38,927 bases of DNA. It comes from Euprymna scolopes (taxonomy: Eukaryota; Mollusca; Cephalopoda; Sepiida; Sepiolidae). This document shows positions 31,125 to 38,927 of the stretch, one piece after another. Below the pieces are notes generated by a model. It did not search any database. It was not told the origin of the DNA and saw only the letters and a list, made by a program, of their open reading frames with translations. The first letter of the stretch is position 1, and each line of letters opens with the position of its first letter. The position numbers and the translations under genes were made by a program. The stretch lies in assembly GCA_024364805.1 (NCBI GenBank), contig CM044501.1, forward strand, positions 49,628,080 to 49,667,006. The letters are read 5' to 3'.

Positions 31125-31504
31125 ACTGAACGGTAAATGTGTTTTGTCTATCCTCTCTTAAACGAACTTTGTGTAACACCCTCAAAGTATTATCTGTCTC
31201 TTCCTCTCTCATCATAAGTGAAGTATCTCCCATTTGGTGCAAAAGAACTGTATTACATATTCTTTTAATAATGAATTCGCAGCTCTCTAAGCTGTTATAA
31301 ATATCTCTTACAGGACATAAATGTAATTATCCTCCTCTGTAAGGAGTCCCTGTACTGAGTCCCCGTTATATATGTATCTCCATGATATGTTGCATCAATA
31401 TATACGCTCTATGCAACACTTATAAGCCTATATAATATGAGTTATAAAGTGTATTAGAAAACTAATATACTCAATACAAGGTTAGTGACACTGATATCTG
31501 AAGT

Positions 31505-31760
31505 AGCTTTATAAACCCCATAATCAAAATAAGCAGATAAACATAGAAGTGCGGTACAACTTAAGTCATTAAATTTAATTATAATTACACACGATAAAAC
31601 CCATACCATAGTAAGCTGATGAAAAGTGTAAGATTATTGTATATCATAAGCGTGTTATAAGTACGCCATAAAAGCTAATGGTAATTAGACAAGATAAAAC
31701 TCATAATAAAAATACTCAGACAAAACGTGTAAAATTAACATATATCATTATGCTTTAATG
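31505..31760. repeat. degenerate ~80-100 bp tandem repeat, about three units
   Basis: Three successive segments (about 31512, 31590 and 31690) share the pattern TAAA[A/C]C[C/T]CATA.., then AGC.GA..AAA and AAGTGT or ACGTGT. The last two continue TAA..ATT and [A/G]TATATCAT. TAATTACACACGATAAAAC at 31583 corresponds to TAATTAGACAAGATAAAAC at 31682. Confidence 0.55.
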
Positions 31761-32663
31761 CAAATAATATATTTTACTACTCATAAAAGATAAGTTTAAA
31801 TTTTAATAAAAAAATAACAAAAAATAAATATAGAATCATAAAATGGAAAATCTAGCTTTAATTACACAAAAACTGTGCAACATTGAAAATTAAATCACGG
31901 TGGATGTAAACAAAATGTTAACATGTTGAATATGTATGCCTATAAATAACAAAAAAGAATAAAAAAATAAAAACTACGAAAAGCAATAAAACATATCTAT
32001 TCGATAAAAAAATATGTAAAGATATGATTTGTTCGAATACGACGCTGATTAAAAAAAGGAAAAAAACAAACAAAATATTGTGTTTTTACAGCAAGGGAAG
32101 CGTCACTTTCATGAAATGTAAAAAAAAAACGAGTAGCGTAACTCGAAAAAAAAAAACGGCATGAATTCGAATAAAATGTCTGTATGCTGGCAAATTTAAT
32201 TCAATTATATTCTTGAAAATTAGACTAATGAATAGCGGTATAGGCAACTTGAAAATTTGAATCATAAAATTGATGCGAATCATAAAAGTTGGCTTCGGGA
32301 CTGTAATGTAGAATGCTTGTCTTAAAAATTGTAAATATTAACTCATTATAGAATATGTGATTAAAAATCTAGACATAATAATACATATATTTTAAAATAT
32401 TAAATAAATAATAACTTGAAAAATAATCAACAGAAACCAATAAACTCAATTATAATAACACCTGCCATAACACTAACTAATTAAACTAGTTCACCAGGAA
32501 GTAAGGAAAAAAAGAACACCACGTTTGGGATATGAAACGGGCAGCTGGTCACCAAAGCACTACGAATTTAGAGTAAGTATTACGTTATAAAGCGAGTGTA
32601 TTCTATCTAAACATGAAGATAAAGCCCGCTTTATATATTTGTGTATCAATCCCTTATCTTGAA
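31761..32663. other. anonymous very AT-rich DNA, no gene seen
   Basis: About 900 bp dominated by A runs. The minus-strand ORF at 32086-32283 reads as low-complexity Phe/Leu and is not credible. Confidence 0.5.
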
Positions 32664-32691
32664 ATATATAAATATATATATATACACACAC

Positions 32692-32733
<42 letters not shown>

Positions 32734-32765
32734 TTGTATGTATGTATATATGTACGTATGTATTT
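32664..32765. repeat. TA/CA/TG compound microsatellite
   Basis: TATATACACACACA is followed by TATATATATGTGTGTG, so the array is itself an inverted repeat. It then passes into TGTATG units. Confidence 0.9.
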
Positions 32766-33689
32766 ATTGATTTTATTATTTGATTGTTAAATAATGATTA
32801 ATTTTGGACTAATAAGATCTCATTAAATAAAGCTCAAAAGGATTTTTATATGATTTCTTTAAACTTTTCCGAGTTGGTTAGGTCATGTAAGAAGCTTCAC
32901 GTCTGTTGTAAATGATCAAATAGGTATATATAATAGACGACGAAAATTTAATTAAAATTGAATGCATATATATTTTTTTATATTTTCAAAGGGATATATA
33001 TTATGAACTATTAAAAATATAAAAAGCATTTGATGCACATCAATGCTTACCGAATTTGATAATATATGATGTATATATATATATATAAATGTAAATTTAT
33101 ATATATATATATACACACAATTACACACACACTCACACACACACACACATATATATATACATATATCTATATATATATATATAAATGTAATTCTTGGTTC
33201 GTTCAAAGTTTATACACCTATATTTCTACAGTACCAATTTAATTAGAATTTTCAGAAAATCTATCTGAAAGTCAATGAATGTTTGCATGCTATTAAAATA
33301 ATTTTACATTGCGAATTATAAAAATAATAATTAAAACATAAATATTTTTCGAAGTCGTTTCTGCGAGACTGCCTGGTTTTATTTCTGATAACTCTCGAAT
33401 TGCAAAGTAATTAAAAAAAAAACTTACTCATGCAGACAGTGATTCGTGCTGAAATAATAACGTTATTATTTAAAAAAAGCCATTCTTAACACGGGGAAGG
33501 GAGGGTGAGCTGTACCTATTCTGTACTTTAACTTTACAATTGAATAAAAACATATCATAAAACTTTAATTAAACGTGGAAACACGATTAAAAAATAGCGC
33601 GGATCACTCTCTGCATTAGCACCGAAAAATGTTACTAAACATTTATTAATAATTTATCACTTTTACAAACATTTGATTTTAAATTTGTT
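32766..33689. repeat. AT-rich DNA with a TA/CA compound microsatellite at 33072-33182
   Basis: The only structured part is 33072-33182, TA runs flanking a CA run. Elsewhere nothing is recognised. The minus-strand ORF at 32952-33206 encodes the microsatellite. Confidence 0.6.
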
Positions 33690-34320
33690 TTTAAATGACG
33701 ACTGTTATCGACTTTTTTTAATAGTATTTGCGGATATGTATGTTGACAACAAATATCAGTTAAATTTTGTAAATATCCCCCTCCCCAAATGGTGTTTATT
33801 CCGAAATCCGTTGTTAACATGGAGAGGTTGAGCGTGTTTATTCTGAAAGCCGTTCTTAGCATTTGTGGATGTGGACCTAATGTAAAAAAAAAATAAATAA
33901 ATAAAACTAAATCATTTACTGATAACTTCTCACTTTTACAAATATTTTTTAATTTACATGCGCGGGTGAACAAATTGTTGAATAGTGCGGAAACAAAACG
34001 TTTTTGTAATAAACTTCGGGATAATTTTTTGGGTAAATATTTACTTTTAGGTCCACCTCCACGATTTTCTTTTTTAAATGACGACTTTTATTGATAAATA
34101 AATTTACTTCTCACCAACTTTTATTGATAAATAAATCTACTTCTCTGCCACGGGTACTGAATTCCTCCTTTTTTAAAATAATATTTTCGGGTGGGTATAC
34201 TGACAACAAATATCAGTTAAATTTTGCAAATAGTCCCCCCCCTCCAAAAGTGGTGTTTATTCCGGAAGCTGTTCTTACCATGAGGAGGCTGGGGGTAATT
34301 ATAAGGTGGACATAATCTAA
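33690..34320. repeat. diverged tandem repeat, two main units with nested duplications
   Basis: 33690-33880 and 34070-34320 share TTTAAATGACGACT, GACAACAAATATCAGTTAAA, then TTTTG[T/C]AAATA, a CCCCCTCC run, and TGGTGTTTATTCCG. A short motif ATTC[C/T]G[A/G]AAGC.GTTCTTA recurs near 33838 and 34257, with a looser version at 33798. Within the second unit, ACTTTTATTGATAAATAAAT..TACTTCTC is itself duplicated at 34084-34112 and 34117-34145. The ORFs at 33635-33973 and 34091-34315 are translations of the repeat. Confidence 0.7.
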
Positions 34321-34979
34321 AAATAAAACAAATAAAAACCCAAGTTTTTTAAATGATTAAAATATTTTCTCACTTTTACAAACATTTTTACATGTGCACA
34401 TAAGCAACTATTTTTTTATGAACTTTATTTTACTTTTTTTATTTAAAAATTAGTAAATTTCAATGAATAGAATGATAAATCATTTATCATTAATATGTGT
34501 TTTTGGTTTTGTGTTGAATGAAACTTTTTTTTTCATTACAACAATAATAAACCAATTTAAATCTTCCGGCATGCGTTTAAGGGTTACGAAATTATCAATA
34601 ACTAGTTACTAAGCCAACGTCAGTAAATAAAAAAATGTTACATGCGCATGCATTAGCCTTGACTAGGGTGGGGCTAAGGGAGCGACCATTAAATAATTAT
34701 GCTGGTCGCCATGGAACTCAACGCCCAAGGAGTGCCTAAAGTGGCACTTTTGCACTTATGTTATCGTGCTATTTTTAAAATAGTATTTTCATGTTAAATT
34801 CAAATTTTACAATATCTTTTTCTTTTATTAAGTTGCTAGGTGAAAGTACAGATAACCCAGTCGGTTTCTAATGTGTGGAAAATCTGCCCCCCACACACAA
34901 AAGAAGTGCTCTGGATAGCAACAAAAAATTAAAATTGCCTCAGTCTCGAAGGATTTCTTCTCTACTGAACGAGAAAAAC
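34321..34979. other. anonymous DNA, no gene seen
   Basis: About 660 bp. A small GC-richer patch near 34660-34750 has no recognised protein or RNA. Confidence 0.5.
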
Positions 34980-35290
34980 ACCCTTCTGTTTCTCTCCTCC
35001 TCTCTCTTCCTCTCTTAATATCTCTCTCTATCCATCTCTCCCTTTCCCTCTCTCAATCCATCTTTCTCTCTATATCACCCTCTCCATCTCTCGTTGAGCT
35101 CCTTTCTCTCTCAAACTCCCTCTATCTCTCTCCTTCATCCCTCTCTGTTTCTAACTCTCCCCCTCTCTCTGTTTATCTATCAATCCCTTCATCTCTCTAT
35201 CTCCTTCTTTTTCTCTATTTTCCTCTCACTTTCTCTTTTCTATCTATATATCTTGCTCTCTATCTGTCCATCTCTAATCCCTCATCCTAT
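34980..35290. repeat. polypyrimidine tract, TCTC-rich
   Basis: About 300 bp in which the plus strand is nearly all C and T, in irregular CTCTCT, CCTCTC and TCTATC runs. The ORF at 35094-35303 (Ser/Leu-rich) results from it. Confidence 0.9.
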
Positions 35291-35429
35291 TTTAGTCTCC
35301 TAAATTCATTAGTGAATAAGGCATTGTCAAAACATGGATAAATCCTATTTTAGTCACCTAATTTACTGACTGTGAGAATATAAGTTATTTGGAAATTACT
35401 GCTACCTTGAACAGCACCAGAAGTAACTG

Positions 35430-36758
35430 GTAAAACCTTTCTAATTAAATTGATTTTGGCAGCCATTTGGTAACAAAATGACATAGCCTTGCTGCATTAG
35501 TAATACCTGCGACTTTGCTGCCAAGTAGAAGACTTATTTATTCTACTTTAAAACATTCAATTTTTCAAAAATCTCATGTTCGACATCTCCAAAACATCCA
35601 ATATGGAGAAAAATATTGCAGAAATGCAAACTTATTTTTTAGGATGAATGCACAATGGTACGCAAAAAATCACTTGAGGCTCTTGGTCGATCCTTGCAAG
35701 ATTTGCGTGGCAATGTCAGACCATTTGGGAATGCAGTAATATTGCTTGCAAGAGATTTCAGACAAATGTTACCTGTTATTCTTCAATCAACACCAGCAGA
35801 TGAAATAAATGCTTGCCTCAAATACTCTACTTTTTTCTTCCATGTGAAGACATTAAACTTAACTCAAAATATGCATATCCAGTTGCAGACTGTTCGATCC
35901 GCGCAAAAATGTTTGCATCAATTGTGGGAAATTGAGTACGAAAAAGTGCCAGCTGATCAGAGTTAAGGGCAAAATTCTTTGACTTTTAACTTCTGTAATT
36001 TCTGTAATTTTATTTCATCAAAAGAAGATTTAGTTTAAAAGTTGTTTTTTCAGATATTCAAATTATAAGAATTCCACTTGACTGAGTGAATGAGCTATTC
36101 TTGCAGGTCAATACAAAGACACCAATGAACGTAATACTATTATTCAATGTAAAATTCCAAGTGAGGTAGTCAAATACAAATCCATCGACACTGTTGTGAA
36201 AGCAGATAAAGTGGTTAATTATCCAACAGCTATATCTGCCAGAGATACCACCGCATGAATTGCAACTGAAATTTAGCGTTGTAATGTTGTGAAATATAAA
36301 CCAATCCAAGCTTTACAATGGCACATAGCTTGGAGTAAAAAAATTAACAAACAATATCATAGACACAACAATCTTAACAGGACCTTTCACAGATGAATAT
36401 ATCTTCATTCCACGCATTCCTATGATTCCAGCGGATACATCATTACACTTTAGGAAATTGCACTTTCCAATTTTATTGTCATTTGCAATAACCATCAACA
36501 CAGGACAGGGAACAATCTTTACAATTGTGGGTCTTACAGTTAGACACTGACTGTTTTTTCACATGGACAATTTATGTTACGTATTCAAGATTCACCAAAC
36601 CAGAAAATCTCTATATCAGCTAAGAAAATGGAACAACAAAAACTGTGTATCCGTGTGAAATGGAAAATTACACCTATAAGAAACCTGCTTTTTCTCATTT
36701 TGGAACTTTCCCATTGCGCCAATTTGAGCCACAGCAACTCGTGGCAGGGTATAGCTAG
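35430..36758 (+). pseudogene. decayed Helitron helicase (Pif1-like) with Helitron 3' end
   Basis: Across frames the plus strand reads the C-terminal part of a Helitron Rep/helicase. ATLLPSRRLIYSTLKHS is near 35510-35555, and KKSLEALGRSLQDLRGNVRP near 35664-35720. LLARDFRQMLPVI (the GDFRQ motif III) is near 35742-35780, and STPADEINACLKYSTFF near 35790-35840. IQCKIPSEVVKYKSIDTVV is near 36145-36200, FIPRIPMIPADTS near 36410-36445, and FAITINTGQGTIFTIVGL near 36482-36535 (the NK-x-QGQ block of motif VI, altered). The motif II DE residues are lost and stops and frameshifts are many. The 3' end at 36758 (CAACTCGTGGCAGGG, then TATAGCTAG and T) is a classic Helitron terminus. The replication-initiator half and the 5' end are absent. 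Confidence 0.85.
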
Positions 36759-36776
36759 TATATATATATATATAAA
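36759..36776. repeat. short (TA)n at Helitron 3' end
   Basis: TA dinucleotides begin at the T following the CTAG terminus. Confidence 0.85.
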
Positions 36777-37061
36777 ATTATAAATTACATACATGAATTC
36801 ATTAAGTTATTGTTACACATAATTTTGTTTTTATTTCTTTTTTATTTCACTCAAATTATTGTATATAATTTATGGAATACAAAACACTATTCGAAAAATT
36901 ACAAATGGCTGTATTATTTAATATTATTTGCCTCCAGAAAATAGATGGTCTAAATACACAGATAATACTTTGTATAGTTATTTTTAAGTTGGCATAATTA
37001 TGTTCGGTTTGGAGGATTCTGAACGAATTATTTCTGATTTGCAATGAAGAAAAGAACATCG

Positions 37062-37063
<2 letters not shown>
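36777..37063. other. anonymous AT-rich DNA
   Basis: About 290 bp with nothing recognised. Confidence 0.5.
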
Positions 37064-37114
<51 letters not shown>

Positions 37115-37140
37115 CTGATAAATATGTATATAATCTGAAA

Positions 37141-37174
<34 letters not shown>

Positions 37175-37205
37175 TATGCATATATATATATGTGTGTGTG
37201 TGTCA
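37064..37205. repeat. (TA)n tracts with duplicated ATAATCTGA spacer, then (TG)n
   Basis: TA runs at 37064-37112, 37144-37171 and 37179-37191, then TG to 37202. The text ATAATCTGATAAATATGT and ATAATCTGAAAAACATAT between the first two runs shows a duplicated interruption. The ORFs here are repeat products. Confidence 0.9.
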
Positions 37206-37808
37206 GTATGTGTTTGTGTGTGTACGTGTGTGTGCACTTGTCGATTTGTGTCTGTAAATCTGTGAAGAGGAGTTACGTTTAAAAGACGTTGAGAAAAAGG
37301 CGTGGCAGCCGACAACGGCAAAGGCGGTAAAAGCGTAACAAAAAAGATAAAAGACAATTCTCGACCGGACAAATCACAAATTCCGGTCGATACATTGAAT
37401 GTACAAGTTGATTGTATTGTTTAGTTCGCATAGAGATGAGTCGATAGTGATTTCTACAAGATTCTGCGTAAATCCTTTATTCTCCTGGCTAATGTGTAAT
37501 TGCCGATTATATATTTGTCTGGCTTTACAATCAAATTGAATGGACAAACGACGATAGACATGCCTTGTCTAAAAAAAGCCAAGAAATCAATGTTTTATAT
37601 TTATTTCATATATATAAATAAAGTAAAGTAACATTTTTTCTTATAAATATATATGTATATTATTTTTTAATATGTACAGTTATAACATTATAAGGTGATA
37701 TAATATCTATCGTAATACGATATCCGGTACGTCGCAATAGCGTAATTGTCGAGGAAGAGGCACGTGTTGTTATGTATAATTTTAGTGTAAGTGATGCCCA
37801 TCTGGAGG
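37206..37808. other. anonymous DNA with one short hairpin
   Basis: No gene seen. A 9 bp perfect inverted repeat TCGACCGGA / TCCGGTCGA (37361-37369 and 37382-37390, 12-base loop) lies in a slightly GC-richer patch. It is too short to name. Confidence 0.5.
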
Positions 37809-38033
37809 TTAAAACTTCGTACGTTTGCACAATATCGAATTAAGATATTGATTATTAAATACTTTTTTTAATTGGTGATGGATGAGAACATTAGACCATA
37901 TTACCCTTGTGTTTTTTAATAAAGGGGTCGAAATCTTATACAGATTCCCTACTTCGGAGTTTGGCATACACAAAACAGGTTTGAGGTTATATTGGAAAAA
38001 AAACGTTCTGAAAATATCACTCAAGATGGGCAC
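37809..38033 (-). other. unrecognised ORF, faintly Penelope-like
   Basis: The minus-strand frame contains LSDIFRTFFFQYNLKPVLCM, which faintly recalls the I-F-x-KYNI-x-x-x-F-x-P segment between reverse transcriptase and endonuclease in Penelope-like elements. No conserved catalytic residue is visible, so this is a guess. Confidence 0.15.
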
Positions 38034-38131
38034 AATAGTTCAAGCAATTCAAGTAGTTTAGATGCTCATTTGCTAATTAATTATCATTCATATTTTTTTC
38101 ATTAATCATATGCTTATGATATCCTCTACAG

Positions 38132-38133
<2 letters not shown>

Positions 38134-38167
<34 letters not shown>
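38134..38167. repeat. (TA)n microsatellite
   Basis: 34 bp of pure TA. Confidence 0.95.
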
Positions 38168-38168
<1 letters not shown>

Positions 38169-38309
38169 CTACTTAATTTACTAACATAAAATTAATATAC
38201 GAAAGTATAGATTTATGCGTAAACTTTAAGTGTTTACTTCAAAAGTGCTCAATACGTAGGTAGAGCTAGTTAGTAATTTATAAAATATATATGGCGATTA
38301 AGCTACACT

Positions 38310-38475
38310 AAATATTCGGCGTTTCATCACCTCTAGGATTCCTCAGGCTTATGCGCGAAGTCTGTGGTTGTTTATAATTTTATATGATCCTCCTCTATTG
38401 AGGATTTAGTTAGCCAATCAGCTTTCTAGTATCCACCGCGCCATTTCCTATCAGCCAATGGGCATGCATTTTATC
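38310..38475. other. GC-richer patch with two CCAAT boxes
   Basis: Contains AGCCAATCAG at about 38413-38422 and CAGCCAATGGG at about 38452-38462, both in the plus orientation and about 39 bp apart, with CACCGCGCCATTTCC between them. To the left, GGCGTTTCATCACCTCTAGG resembles the tail motif of the Penelope-like fragment at 24100-24140 (GACGAAACG on the minus strand). It could be a promoter, host or transposon-borne. Confidence 0.25.
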
Positions 38476-38670
38476 GAACAAAGGATCTGTTTTAAAACTA
38501 GGTTAGTGGTTTAAGGGCGATATTTACTTTTTTTTTTAGTTTATATATAAATATACATATGTGTACATACATATATGCACATATATATATATACATATAT
38601 AAAATAAAATAAATAAAAAAGTAGACACGATGACTAAAATAACACTAACACTAGCAGAAATAAAAAAAAA

Positions 38671-38677
38671 ATAATAA

Positions 38678-38743
<66 letters not shown>
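38671..38743. repeat. (AAT)n microsatellite
   Basis: About 24 AAT trinucleotides with one AAAAAT interruption near 38686. The Tyr/Ile-rich minus-strand ORFs here are repeat products. Confidence 0.95.
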
Positions 38744-38747
<4 letters not shown>

Positions 38748-38927
38748 CCAACCCCGGACAAGAACAACCATACTGTAAATAAAAATACTAATAACGATCA
38801 AGATAAATGCAACTATAGACACCGCACACTTTGCCCAGTTCTAAATAATTGTCTAACAAAAAGTGTAGTTTATCAGGCAACAATATCTGCAAAAGAAACC
38901 CCAAATAATAAGAAATATTACGTAGGT
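38744..38927. other. anonymous DNA to window end
   Basis: About 180 bp with no gene or repeat recognised. Confidence 0.5.

Noticed and set aside
33635-34315. ORFs on both strands in the 33.7-34.3 kb repeats
   Set aside because: They follow the repeat units and are not conserved between units.
38536-38822. ORFs with long Tyr or Ile runs
   Set aside because: Direct product of the (AAT)n array.
1-38927. A new multi-gene system (defence, toxin or biosynthetic)
   Set aside because: Apart from transposon proteins no credible coding genes were found, so no gene cluster can be claimed. The notable signals are structural features of mobile elements.

Overview
The window looks like transposon-rich, AT-rich intergenic or intronic DNA from an animal. 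Long (TA)n, (CA)n and (TAGA/CTAT)n arrays, many decayed elements (Helitrons, mariner and Tc1 relatives, APE-type LINEs, a Penelope-like fragment, a Ty3/Gypsy fossil) and long stretches with no coding potential fit a large, repeat-loaded invertebrate genome. A mollusc, especially a cephalopod, would fit best, but that is an impression of style and was not tested. I see no intact host gene, no rRNA or tRNA, no CRISPR and no bacterial-style operon. One assembly gap of 502 N lies at 21132-21633.

Layout. 1-3556: anonymous AT-rich DNA with one GC-richer patch near 940-1235. 3557-4358: a ~400 bp repeat in two tandem copies. 4536-5172: two short non-autonomous Helitrons head to tail. 5245-6215: a broken mariner transposase. 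6717-7353: the 3' end of a Ty3/Gypsy fossil on the minus strand. 7359-9207: (TA)n tracts, a dispersed repeat and a ~200 bp unit in tandem duplicate followed by a palindrome. 11145-11925: a broken IS630/Tc1/mariner transposase. 12610-16090: an old minus-strand LINE (endonuclease, linker, reverse transcriptase) split by a related plus-strand LINE tail at 13660-14115. 16157-21131: simple repeats and anonymous DNA.

21634-23890: three more Helitrons, minus strand, head to tail. 23976-24699: a (TA)n tract and the end of a Penelope-like element with a GIY-YIG endonuclease tail. 24880-26900: anonymous strand-skewed DNA, part of it related to 7600-7790. 27031-29288: microsatellites, a 5'-truncated Tc1 element with an IR/DR-type end, and three Helitron 3' ends. 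30365-34320: a (TA)n tract, a 16 bp hairpin, a possible solo LTR and two degenerate tandem-repeat areas. 34980-35290: polypyrimidine DNA. 35430-36758: a decayed Helitron helicase ending in a recognisable Helitron terminus. 36759-38927: simple repeats, weak Penelope-like traces and a CCAAT-bearing patch.

Nothing here works together as a pathway. The strongest unusual signal is the Helitron family. Three independent element-element junctions share the layout CTAG (or TTAG), then TATA, then the 5' end of the next element. The copies also combine internal blocks and two types of 3' terminus, and several Helitron 3' ends run directly into (TA)n arrays.
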